A DNA stretch of 43,682 bases, taken from the NCBI RefSeq assembly GCF_002068095.1, contig NZ_LWIG01000006.1:1-43682 (forward strand), given 5' to 3'. Each line of letters starts with the position of its first letter. Within the stretch, counting starts at the first letter, position 1. Under the pieces are notes generated by a model. The model ran no database searches. It saw only the letters and a list, made by a program, of their open reading frames with translations, and was not told the origin of the DNA. The position numbers were made by a program, and so were the translations under genes. This document shows positions 10,171 to 18,177 of the stretch, piece after piece. This DNA comes from Bradyrhizobium sacchari. Its GTDB lineage: Bacteria; Pseudomonadota; Alphaproteobacteria; Rhizobiales; Xanthobacteraceae.

Positions 10171-10480
10171 CTACGACCGCAAGTTCACTTTGGCGCCTAC
10201 CAACTCTTGTAGTGGACCTGCGATCGTCTGCATGGCACCGGCAATCAACGCGCCCACAGGCTCGTTACGGCTTGTGATCAGCGCAATTGACCTGCCGATT
10301 TCGCGGAACTTGAGCCGGCCCCATCCCGTCGAGAGCGTGTTCGCCACTGGGCGATACCGGATCGCACGGGAGACGGCTCCTTATCGCCAACCACCGCCAG
10401 CCCGATGGTATTCACGCCGGTGATCGCCGCTTCAAGGACTCGGTGGCTGCTCGACGGTACAGATGAGTTATCGAAGCTCG
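10171..10480 (-). pseudogene. LysR-type regulator remnant (effector-binding domain)
   Basis: Two minus-strand segments in different frames resemble the effector-binding domain of LysR-type transcription factors. The upstream part (about 10380-10450) reads HRVLEAAITGVNTIGLAVVG, and the downstream part (10171-10375) reads REIGRSIALITSRNEPVGAL and continues to QELVGAKVNLRS before a TAG. The DNA-binding HTH half and part of the middle are gone, and the frame breaks near 10375. It lies in the divergent gap between the NRPS and speD, so it may be what remains of a former cluster regulator, or an unrelated fragment. The identification rests on short stretches and is moderately sure. Confidence 0.45.
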
Positions 10481-10610
10481 AAGTGGCCAGTCTCAAGGAG
10501 GAATTGAGGCCATCCAAGCGCCGACACCGGCGATCAAAGCGCCTGATCACCTCGTCACCTAATCCGAATAGCTCAACCTATTTGGCCGATAACTCAATGG
10601 AGATTTCTAA

Positions 10611-10985
10611 ATGACTACCCCGCCGGCTCTATCCGAAGGTGCGACCCACATGCTCATCGAGCTATGGGGAGCGAAGAATCTCGACGATCCTGCCCATGCG
10701 GAAATCGCAATGCGAAAAGCCATTCGTGCAGCGAGGGCGACACTGCTCCACCTTCATGTTCATCAGTTTTGTCCCGGTCACGGCGTCTCCGCAATAGCCT
10801 TGTTGGCTGAGTCGCACCTGACCTTACATACTTGGCCTGAAAGGTCCTACGCGGCCGCCGATGTTTTCGTATGTGGCGACAGTGATCCTGCCAACGCTGT
10901 GCCAGTTCTGGTGGACGCGTTTCAGCCCGAACGCTCTGACGTTCGTCGCTTCCGCAGAGGTGTGTCAAACAAGCCAACGGAGTGA
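10611..10985 (+). CDS. speD: S-adenosylmethionine decarboxylase proenzyme (SpeD, class 1B)
   Basis: This small (124 aa) pyruvoyl enzyme precursor removes the carboxyl group of S-adenosylmethionine, giving decarboxylated SAM, the aminopropyl donor for spermidine synthesis. The signature LLAESHLTLHTWPE is intact: cleavage is expected before Ser68, which becomes the pyruvoyl group, and the catalytic His73 and Cys88 keep the spacing of the Thermotoga enzyme (Ser63, His68, Cys83). Length and ends match the short bacterial class. The ATG at 10611 has a GGAG site eight bases upstream. It is transcribed away from the NRPS-MATE unit with about 600 bp between. No aminopropyltransferase (speE) is in the window, so its role here may be polyamine supply or a specialised reaction linked to the NRPS; that link is an inference. 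Confidence 0.93.
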   Translation: MTTPPALSEGATHMLIELWGAKNLDDPAHAEIAMRKAIRAARATLLHLHVHQFCPGHGVSAIALLAESHLTLHTWPERSYAAADVFVCGDSDPANAVPVLVDAFQPERSDVRRFRRGVSNKPTE

Positions 10986-13268
10986 AGGAGTGCTCGGTCA
11001 CTTGGTATAGCCGGTCCTGTTTCCGACTGTGACCATCTCCGAAGCGAATGACGGGTAAAAGGCGGCATTTCGTACGATCACCCGGGACCTGCGGGGAAAA
11101 TCGCTCCAAGCGGATCCAGTCGGTCATCGTTCACCCTGATCTCGCGTTCGCGGCCGTACAGATACTATGTCGCAGCAGCCTCTTCTAAAACATTGTGGTT
11201 ACATGCCGAAGTTGGGAAAGGCCGTGCCGCCCTCAGGCGGTTCCTGCGCGTCGAGTCAATCGCAGTCTTCTTGGGGGCGCCTCTGCACTCGTACAACTGA
11301 AGCGGGTTCGACCAAGCAAGGACTGGCCGACGATTGCAGCATCCGTCGATCTACCACCGTGATCATTCGGGGCACCGCAAGACACGGGCGGCCGGGCTGC
11401 CTTTCATGCGAGGGCGTCCAAACGAGCCGGAAGCTAAGACCGTCCTGTCATTGCGTCGCGCCCGGAGGCGAGCACAAGCGTTGTCGATAGGTGGCGACGG
11501 CATAGTTCGCGGGTGGCGAACGGCTGAACGCTTAGTGGTATGCAAGGACGAATGGCACACCGAGAAAGTCAATCCACAGGGACGCAGCGTGCCGATAAGC
11601 TTCTGCGCGCGGATCAATCCTCGGAAGGCGCTCGGCCAGGCTTGCTGGACGAGCTGCTCGACCTGCCTTTCCAATGGCTTCGCGGCGGGCGCGGCATATC
11701 CCTTTTTTCATGTAGCCGCCAAAGATCTCCAGGCGGAATGCCAGCGTCGCGTCCTTGCTCCTGATCGCAAGACTTTACCACCCAAGCGGTCCGATTTTGA
11801 CGCTCCCGGCTCTCAGCTAGCCTGGTCCGTCGTTTAACGCTAGGGGACCTCCATGAGCAGCATCATCCGCGCCATCAATTTCAGGCTGCCGGTACTGCAA
11901 CGGCGGGCACTAGTTGCGGTCTGCTGACCGAATTTGCCGTAGCCATTCCAACCCCTGGACAGGTCATCAGTGCTAGATGTGATTGCGACCTTTGTGGGCT
12001 GGGGGAGACTTGAGACGATTGGCGCTGGCCTCACATTTTTGCTCGCCAGCCAAATGCGCGACCTGTGGCGAGCTCGGTGGGGCTGCGCTTCGGTCGTATG
12101 GGCCGTCGGTGTCAAGACTTCTAATTGCTGCAGCGGGATTTCTCCTGGGCAGCTTGGCCGCGGTAAGGCCCAACATCACGTCGCGAGTGATTCCGAAATG
12201 GAGGCGATAGAGCCACCAGATTGCGCAGCACCGTTCGAGATCGGATAGCGCGCACGCTCGCTTCATTGCTGCAGCCATCCGCGCTATCGGCTTCATGCCA
12301 CGTCGCATTCGGAAACCTGGGCGTCTCGGGACCAGTGCCATCCATTTAGTGGTTTTTCGGTTGGTGACGACCCGCCGGCGCGCGCGTGCATCGGCAAAAG
12401 ACAAAAGATTGGGAGCTGGATTCATGTTTGCCATAGAATTGTTTTGCGCGTTCGAAGCTGGAGAAGCTGAATGAAAACACGCTTATGTGCATCCGACCTT
12501 TCTGTAACCTTACGACGCAAGTACCGTTTCGCAACCGCCAACTCTGGTAGTGACAACTTGTCCCATAAGTACGCGTCGACGCGCGACAGCTGGCAGGCCC
12601 CATGCTCTGCCAATCGAAACGGCCGGCCCCGATGGGGTTGGCTGCCCTCGCAAACGTTGTGGGCCCTGAGGGCAGGCCCAGAGCCGACGAGATCCTGAGC
12701 TTCACTCGCCCCTGATCAGGCCAGCTCCTCGTGACTGGCTTATTCTGTGTACGCGGTGATCCTCGGCGACTTTCTGCCGCTGTGGGGAACGCGCGTCAAC
12801 GATGTGTATGCCTCACCCGAACGACTAGCTCGCCCGCCAGCAAACCGGATGCACACGCGTACAGCCAAGGTACGCCAAAGCCGCCCGCTCATAACACTGG
12901 TCGGGCGCGGCCGGCAGCGCGTTGCGCAGCTTGGTGTGGCCGTCACGAAGATTGAGGCCAAGCCAACACCAATCCGTTGCGCACCACCCAATTTCTGAGA
13001 TCGATGCCTTCAGCTGAACAGATCGCCGTGCTGTGCGCACATCGATGGTCTACAATCGATTTTGGCTCGCCATGATCTCGTGCGGCAAAATCTGTCCTTG
13101 CCGCGCCTACCACTGCAGAGAGGGTCCTTTGTGCCATCGCTTGGGAGCGATCGGTCCGTTTTTGGTATACGGGCGTAGTCGCTGACAAGACGCTTCAGCG
13201 GCGTCAGTGAGCGTCGTCAGCAAGCGGCGCACGAGCTGCTTTTCGTCTGTGAATTTCTGCACGGTTTC
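10986..13268. other. 2.3 kb without a recognisable gene
   Basis: Open frames exist on both strands (the longest runs 11334-11837 on the plus strand and 11973-12434 on the minus strand), but none shows a domain, a convincing start signal or protein-like composition that I recognise. One plus-strand stretch near 12120-12210 reads like a hydrophobic segment (LLIAAAGFLLGSLAAV), and a minus-strand stretch at about 13115-13285 has a plausible protein sequence (TDEKQLVRRLLTTLTDAAEA), but both are short and unidentified. The stretch probably consists of decayed genes, as is common in symbiosis islands. Confidence 0.5.
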
Positions 13269-13298
13269 GTCAGCTTTTAGAAAGCTAGCCTGGATACA
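13269..13298 (+). promoter_or_regulatory. tts-box-like promoter element (TtsI binding)
   Basis: The sequence GTCAGCTTTTAGAAAGCT followed by AGCC matches the rhizobial tts box (GTCAGCTT-N-TCGAAAGCT) with one substitution (TAG for TCG). TtsI, a NodD/flavonoid-induced response regulator, binds such boxes to turn on type III secretion genes. The nearest plausible downstream start with a good ribosome-binding site is 13547, about 250 bp away; three hairpin repeats begin just 11 bp after the box. Confidence 0.55.
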
Positions 13299-13308
13299 GA
13301 GGCGTTGC

Positions 13309-13378
13309 GGTTAGCGACGCGTGGCAGGGACAGCGCCTTACCAGAATGGGACAGCGCCGAGTCACGTTTCTGCTAACC
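13309..13378. repeat. Hairpin repeat, copy A
   Basis: A 70-bp element bounded by the inverted repeat GGTTAGC (13309-13315) and GCTAACC (13372-13378). Inside lies the core GGCAGGGACAGCGC and, on the 3' side, GCGCCGAGTCACGT; the segments GAC-A-GCGC and GCGC-CGA-GTC can pair as an inner stem. Copies B and C share the core but have different, still complementary, outer stems. Copy A contains an extra GGGACAGCGCC in its loop. Confidence 0.6.
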
Positions 13379-13385
13379 TCAATCT

Positions 13386-13455
13386 GCAGCGCAGGCGCGG
13401 CAGGGACAGCGCCGATGCAGCCCAACCGACGGGCGCCGAGTCGCGCCCGCGCTGC
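13386..13455. repeat. Hairpin repeat, copy C
   Basis: A 70-bp element whose outer arms are GCAGCGC-AG-GCGCG (13386-13399) and CGCGC-CC-GCGCTGC (13442-13455), complementary with a two-base mismatch on each side. It carries the same core GGCAGGGACAGCGCC (13399-13413) and GCGCCGAGTC as the other copies, but its outer stem has no sequence similarity to theirs. Only 7 bp separate it from copy A. Confidence 0.55.
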
Positions 13456-13546
13456 TCCCGGTGGCGAGACACGACCACTCCTGAAATGAGTGTATGCCTT
13501 GCCCGGCGATAGACGCCCGGTCAGGCCTTTGCAATGGAGGCTGACC

Positions 13547-14128
13547 ATGTTGAAGTCAGCGGCGCGGGTAGTCTTTCATGCGATCGCTTCCATCACCTCC
13601 CGTGTTACCCGACTAACAGTCTATATTTTCTCTCCTGAGCGGCAGCGTGTCGGCCTTTGTCATGCAGCGTACGGTTCTGGCATGCAGCGCATTATCGATT
13701 TCTTCACAAGGCGGCGGACCAGCTTAGAAAGCTGCAGACGATCCGACCAACTCAGGTGGATTATTGGCAATCGTTCTGGGCCTAAAAACATTTGGCGGCA
13801 TCTTGGAGGAGGCAAAGTGTCAGCCTTGACGCCGGATGGGATTAGGCTGGCACCAAATTTAGCGGCGTGGCAGGGACAGCGCTTTCCAGGACTGCGCCAA
13901 GTCATGTCGCCGCTAACCTTTGACGTCGTTGGCCCGGACGGCGTCGTCTTTGAAGGCCTGCCCACCACCTTGCGGCACCTCTCAACGATACCACTTGGTA
14001 GCATCGTGTGGGCCTGCCGCTCACGAGAGCAAAGCTGGCCGGCTTTGGTTGACGACAAAGGGTTGCGGCATTTGCAAGGAACAGGCTTTCAGGGATTCAC
14101 TGCGCGAGCGCCGAACTACTCGGGCTAA
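13547..14128 (+). CDS. Hypothetical protein (193 aa), doubtful
   Basis: The ATG at 13547 has a very good ribosome-binding site (GGAGG, six-base spacer) and opens a 193-aa frame ending at 14128. I recognise no family. The first 30 residues are moderately hydrophobic and basic, which could resemble a targeting signal but is weak. A tts-box-like element lies about 250 bp upstream in the same direction, so an effector or effector remnant is possible. Against this, the frame contains hairpin repeat copy B (13859-13916) and the composition is not strongly protein-like. The start signal is the main support. Confidence 0.3.
   Translation: MLKSAARVVFHAIASITSRVTRLTVYIFSPERQRVGLCHAAYGSGMQRIIDFFTRRRTSLESCRRSDQLRWIIGNRSGPKNIWRHLGGGKVSALTPDGIRLAPNLAAWQGQRFPGLRQVMSPLTFDVVGPDGVVFEGLPTTLRHLSTIPLGSIVWACRSREQSWPALVDDKGLRHLQGTGFQGFTARAPNYSG
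13859..13916. repeat. Hairpin repeat, copy B
   Basis: A 58-bp element with perfect 9-bp arms TTAGCGGCG (13859-13867) and CGCCGCTAA (13908-13916). Core elements are TGGCAGGGACAGCGC and GCGCCAAGTCATGT, with the same inner pairing GAC-A-GCGC to GCGC-CAA-GTC. It is the shortest and cleanest of the three copies and lies about 480 bp after copy A. Confidence 0.6.
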
Positions 14129-14533
14129 TTTGCGGGCTAGTAGGATCAGCATCGGATTGCCTCCCATGACGCCAATCGCGTCCGGGCAGCTCCCCGTCTT
14201 CTGCAAAAGCTCTTTCCTGACACCCTCGTCGCGTTTGACGCGTCGTGGGAAACATCGAAGTCTCTCCTTGGCGTATCCGGCGCCCGGCTTTCGATTGGTA
14301 CGGACAAGGAAAGGCGAAATTGCCCAGCTAGTCTCAACCCGGCCTGAGTGTGCATCCTTTCAGGCTCAGAAGTCATGGAAGGATAGGCGTCGCCATCTGC
14401 ACGACTTGATCGTGACGGATCCATTTCGCGACGCCTCGCCGCTTGCGCTCTTACTCTCGCCTGCAATTTTGTAATGCTTTTATGTCGGATATAGCCAGTG
14501 GTTTGATGACCAGCGCAATGGCTGCCTTCGCGC

Positions 14534-14815
14534 ATGAGAGCTCGTGCGCTTGTGGCTTACAATGTGCGCCGGATCCGCGTCGAGCGCGGTATTCCGCAAG
14601 AACAATTGGCATACGATGCGGGTGTTGATCGCTCTTATATGAGCGGACTTGAGCGCCAAAAGGCGAACCCGACAATTGATCTTCTCGATCGTCTCGCCGA
14701 GACGCTCGGGGTTGCCGTCTCCGAGCTGTTTGTTCGGCCATCCAAGGGTGCGCCGCTACCCGCTACATTACGTAAAGGTCGTAAGCCGAAGTCGGCACGC
14801 CGCAAAAAGAGATAG
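14534..14815 (+). CDS. XRE-family helix-turn-helix regulator
   Basis: A 93-aa cytoplasmic DNA-binding protein. Residues about 8-65 form a Cro/CI (XRE, HTH_3) domain: VRRIRVERGIPQEQLAYDAG, recognition-helix region VDRSYMSGLERQKANPTIDL, then a DRLAETLGVAVSELF helix. The basic tail (RKGRKPKSARRKKR) holds an AT-hook-like GRKP. This kind of small XRE protein is common in rhizobial symbiosis islands, and targets are unknown. It is a paralogue of the gene at 16398, and the duplication includes at least 36 bp upstream (from GTGGTTTGAT through the start codon), so both may be regulated alike. The start ATG at 14534 is shared with the paralogue. The following gene, on the opposite strand, is a broken DUF6499-like gene. 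Confidence 0.85.
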   Translation: MRARALVAYNVRRIRVERGIPQEQLAYDAGVDRSYMSGLERQKANPTIDLLDRLAETLGVAVSELFVRPSKGAPLPATLRKGRKPKSARRKKR

Positions 14816-14821
14816 CCCCCG

Positions 14822-15355
14822 TTACGGCACCGAATTGTTAACGCAGATCTTGTGCGGTACCGGACCAATATCATGGCTCGGCGTGGATTTATGAGCAACC
14901 GACCCCATATATGCGGCAATCTTCCTATGGAGATCGAATGATGTGATGGATAGCCAAAGGCGATGCTTCGCGCCCCCGAGCGGCACGATCGCATGCCACC
15001 CATCCGGCGCGCGGCGAAGCTCGCTGCCCCACAGATTGACGAAATCGAGCTGATAGCTTTTGGGCGCGATGCACTTGGCGCCGGCACAGCCAGTACGGTC
15101 GAGAGCGCCTCGGGCGCCCAGAAGGCTGCTTGCTTGTCGAAGGTCTTTTGCGGATCAGCTGGAAAACGAGAGCCCCCACTTGCGCCAGAATTGGCCTGCC
15201 GCGGCGCTTGAATGTTCGCGGCGAGATAGCCGCTTATAATTGGTAGTCACTCTCTCGGCGCAGCAACTCCCAGGCCAGGTCGGCAGCCTCTGGCTTCTTG
15301 AGACCGCTATACGCTTCGTCAGATCTGCAGTCCGGCGTCGCACTATTTCCGCACA
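14822..15355 (-). pseudogene. DUF6499-like protein gene, multiply frameshifted
   Basis: Minus-strand fragments in several frames resemble the 'transcriptional regulator-like' DUF6499 proteins (sometimes joined to DUF2285) found beside HTH regulators on rhizobial integrative elements. The N-terminal part reads TPDCRSDEAYSGLKKPEAAD then LAWELLRRESDYQ (about 15355-15240). It continues in another frame as NYKRLSRREHSSAAAGQFWR with KWGLSF, then ADPQKTFDKQAAFWAPEALS, and finally FVNLWGSELRRAPDGWHAIV and GGAKHRLWL, ending at a TAA at 14822. At least three frame changes and internal stops show it is dead. Family assignment is from memory of the motif pattern. Confidence 0.5.
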
Positions 15356-16391
15356 ATCTTCACACGTGGCAAACTGCAGCCTATGGTTGTGGCCGTTTGG
15401 AGTTGCTTGCGTCGCGCTGCGCGCCTTGCACGCAGCTGGTCGATGGAATGATCAACTTTTGTGATTGCTAGGAATGTCGTGGATCCTGACATCCGCGGTG
15501 GTCATTGCTTTGGCCAACCGCCACGCAGCAGATCGCAATAGCCGTGACCTGCTAGTCATTTGCCCGAGCCAGATGACTTTCGGACGTGCGTCGCGCACTA
15601 TCCGACACAGCCGTCAGATAAAGCACAAAGCGCGCGATTTCCCCAAATCCGCCTTATCAGCCGCGGCATCAAGGAGGCGCATGTAGGTCACAGCGTACTC
15701 CTTGTCGTATGACGTGAGCTCGTGGCCGCTTCGCGCCGATTCTGCGACCTTCGGCTCGGCCGGCACTGCCTCAAATTCCTACCAAACTGAAAAAGCTACC
15801 AAAATTCAAACGACGATAACTAATTGGGCGCATTTTGGTATCAGCCCAATGGATGCAGCGACAACCTCCGTTTCGCGCCAAGACCGCCATCGCATATCGG
15901 CTTACAGTGACCTGCTGTCTCCATCCTGCGCATTGCCTCGTTCATCGCAGTCCGCACCGGAACTGATCGCAGATTTGCCCTGCAACTTGGCTGTTTCTGC
16001 TCTTCCCTGCCGGAAAGGCATGGTGGCCCGTTGCGACCGGCTCCCTCGCACAATGAAAAGCGCTGGCCAGGCCCAGCCAACCGGAGAAGATTCGTTTCCC
16101 TTTCGAGGTGCAGTTGAACGGTTGTCCTATTTAGTTGCGGTGATCGGAAAACGCCCTGCTAAGTCTGAGCGTCAATGCCTGCTCTCCCGCCAATGGCAAG
16201 CTATCGCCCCCCGAGAACGCATGTGGTGGTCAAGGACATTCGAAGACGACAAACGCTACGGGCCTCTGCATCGCACCGTAGCCTGCTTCCTTGAAGCAAT
16301 TGGGGAAGGAGGACAGCCACTGATCGGGTGTGAGGTTATCGTATTAGTCTGGCTATAACCTGTGGTTTGATAGTCATCTGAATGGCTGCCT
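15356..16391. other. 1 kb without a recognisable gene
   Basis: A 218-codon plus-strand frame (15702-16358) spans much of this stretch, but it has no recognisable domain, no good ribosome-binding site and unlikely composition. A minus-strand piece near 15460-15600 (DARPKVIWLGQMTSRSRLLR) looks faintly protein-like. I see no RNA gene or IS end here. Confidence 0.45.
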
Positions 16392-16397
16392 TTGCGC

Positions 16398-16679
16398 ATG
16401 AACGCTCGTGCGCTTGTGGCTTGGAATGTGCGCCGGATCCGCGTAGAGCGCGGCATTCCGCAAGAGCAATTGGCCTATGATGCCGGGATCGACCGCTCAT
16501 ATATGGGGCGCATTGAGCAGGAGAAAGAGAACCCGACCGTTGATCTCCTGGACCGTATCGCCGCGACCTTGGGTATTCACTTGTCCGAATTGTTCGCTGA
16601 GCCAGCCAAGGGTGCGATGCCCCCCAAGCCGATGTCTAGAGGACGCAAGCCGGCACGGCTCTATCGGAACAGGACGTAG
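16398..16679 (+). CDS. XRE-family helix-turn-helix regulator (paralogue)
   Basis: A 93-aa Cro/CI-type DNA-binding protein, closely similar to the gene at 14534: the first 30 residues are nearly identical (VRRIRVERGIPQEQLAYDAG), with differences in the recognition helix (IDRSYMGRIEQEKENPTVDL against VDRSYMSGLERQKANPTIDL), so the two may bind related but distinct operators. The tail holds RGRKP, an AT-hook-like motif. I chose the ATG at 16398, which matches the paralogue's start, over the in-frame TTG at 16392. The 36 bp upstream are shared with the paralogue (GTGGTTTGAT...AATGGCTGCC), showing that a segment rather than only the coding region was duplicated. Confidence 0.85.
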   Translation: MNARALVAWNVRRIRVERGIPQEQLAYDAGIDRSYMGRIEQEKENPTVDLLDRIAATLGIHLSELFAEPAKGAMPPKPMSRGRKPARLYRNRT

Positions 16680-16967
16680 TTGCTCGAGAGAGCCATCTTT
16701 GAGCTAACGACGGGAGCAAGCGAGCCTGATCTCCCCACGTGCTCGCTTCGAATCTGCGGCCGCCGATTTCGAGCCGGTGCCGCGCGCACGTTCCGCTTCA
16801 AGAACGCCCAGCGCCGAATGTTATGAGGCCGAGCATCTTCGAAATGAACGCTTACGGCACGAAGGCTTCGGGATAGTCACTGCGGACGCCGGGGCTAGCT
16901 GATCAGCTTCATCGGAACGTCGACAGATGGCGCGAGTATGTTCTGAATTGCGTGTGAGCGCCCCCTG

Positions 16968-17180
16968 CCCAACGATCCCGAGACGCTGAAAGCGATGCTA
17001 CTTACCGAGGAAAAGCGAACGGCTGCGTCAGATCATCAAGGAAATGCAGCAGCATCAGTTTGGCCAGCGGGCAGAAAGGCTGCCCGAAGATTAAAGCTGC
17101 TGGGCCTGGAAGACGTCGAGCAGGGCGCCAGCGTACAGCGAGGCGGCGCAGGACCTCAGCGCATCTGAGGCCGTGAAGGT
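16968..17180 (+). pseudogene. IS66-family tnpC N-terminal remnant
   Basis: Plus-strand pieces match the start of IS66-type TnpC transposases: NDPETLKAMLLTEEKR (from 16968), then in another frame SERLRQIIKEMQQHQFGQRA followed by ERLPED (about 17020-17095), then LKLLGLEDVEQG. A frame change near 17020 and a stop at about 17095 break it, and nothing after LEDVEQ is recognisable. It is a different sequence lineage from the intact IS66 element at the right end of the window. Confidence 0.65.
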
Positions 17181-17283
17181 GCGAGCTCGTAGGTTCCACA
17201 ACAAGCGTAGCGCCGCGCCGGTTAGCCCGCTCGTGGCGAATTAGAAGGCACGGCTCCGCTCGACATGGCAGGGCCTCTACGTG

Positions 17284-18177
17284 CTAGGCAGCCCTAGCGG
17301 TGCGTGATTTCGGCCTCTTCATGTGCGGTACGCCGGCGTCAATCGCAAGCTGATCCATGTTCCATTGAGGGTTGCCAATTTTGTTGATGGGGTACGGCTC
17401 GGTCGCGCGATTGTCCCAGATTACGAGGTCGCCTGATTTCCAATCCCAGGACAGGGTGTTCCGCGGCGCGATGAGATACGATTGCAGCCGTTCAAATAGT
17501 CTTTGGCTGGGAAAGCGCTGCAGGCCGACGAAGCTCTGCACTGACCGACCAAGCCAGAGCATACGTTCGTCGGTCTCGGGATGAACACGAACGATCGGAT
17601 GTGCCGTTTCGTAGATCGTTCCGGTGGATACGCCATGCCATGCCCTCTTGTTGGCCTCGGCGGCCCCCTCTGTCCCAGTGAGATCGAATGCGACGCAGCT
17701 CACAGCCCAGAGATTATCTGCAAGCATCCGCAGAGACTCGGGAAGGTCCAGATAAGCGGCCGCCATGCTCGACCAAGCGATGTCCCCGCCAAAAGGCGGG
17801 ATCGCTGCACTCCGCAGCGCTGAAATGGTGCCGGCGTTGAAGACGACCTCATCCTCGATCTGGTCCCTATGACTGCAAGCGCGACCAGGCAGCGTCTTAC
17901 GGATTGTTAAGCCGCCGCTTGTGTTCACCATTTTGGGATTCGGCATCAGCGAGCCGAGGCGGAGCACAAAACGCTCCTCCTGGGCGTCATCGAGATGTCC
18001 CTGATTACGGAAGAAGATGACCTTATGCTCCAGCAGCAGCCGTTTAAAGGCAATGATAACCTCGTCAGGCAAATCGTCGGACAGTTTAATGTTCTTGATT
18101 TCGGCACCAAGCCGATCCGCGCGTTTGACGATGTCTGCGCGCGGGAAGACGTTATCAACGGTCATTGTGCCACTCAT
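17284..18177 (-). CDS. TauD/TfdA-like dioxygenase fold protein lacking its iron ligands
   Basis: A 297-aa protein with the overall pattern of the TauD/TfdA family (Fe(II)/2-oxoglutarate oxygenases such as taurine dioxygenase). Family landmarks include the N-terminal LLLEHKVIFFRNQGHL, SALRSAAIPPFGGDIAWSSM, AHPIVRVHPETDERMLWLG and WDWKSGDLVIWDNRAT. The WHxD motif that supplies two iron ligands reads I-E-D-E (residues 107-110), and the distal His of WDNRATxH is Pro261, so His, Asp and His are replaced by Glu, Glu and Pro. The Arg-rich C-terminal strand that binds 2-oxoglutarate is also altered (QWNMDQLAID). The frame is uninterrupted, and AGAGAGG lies seven bases before the ATG, so it is probably expressed but not a normal oxygenase. 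It may be a binding protein, an early-stage pseudogene or an enzyme with new chemistry. Confidence 0.8.
   Translation of the reverse strand: MSGTMTVDNVFPRADIVKRADRLGAEIKNIKLSDDLPDEVIIAFKRLLLEHKVIFFRNQGHLDDAQEERFVLRLGSLMPNPKMVNTSGGLTIRKTLPGRACSHRDQIEDEVVFNAGTISALRSAAIPPFGGDIAWSSMAAAYLDLPESLRMLADNLWAVSCVAFDLTGTEGAAEANKRAWHGVSTGTIYETAHPIVRVHPETDERMLWLGRSVQSFVGLQRFPSQRLFERLQSYLIAPRNTLSWDWKSGDLVIWDNRATEPYPINKIGNPQWNMDQLAIDAGVPHMKRPKSRTARAA

Noticed and set aside
9890..10178. Open minus-strand frame overlapping the NRPS start (LIRTEPYDAESGWLRNAHLD)
   Set aside because: It is open for about 95 codons and looks protein-like, but has no usable start codon and overlaps the first adenylation domain in another frame. 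It may be an old N-terminal extension.
13052..13063. Possible nod box (ACAATCGATTTT)
   Set aside because: Only the 12-base 3' part of the nod-box consensus matches; the upstream ATC and GATG modules are absent.
13322..13413. TGGCAGGGACAGCGC as a sigma-54 -24/-12 promoter
   Set aside because: GG and GC are 10 bases apart, but the -12 TTGC is absent and the sequence is the core of the hairpin repeat.
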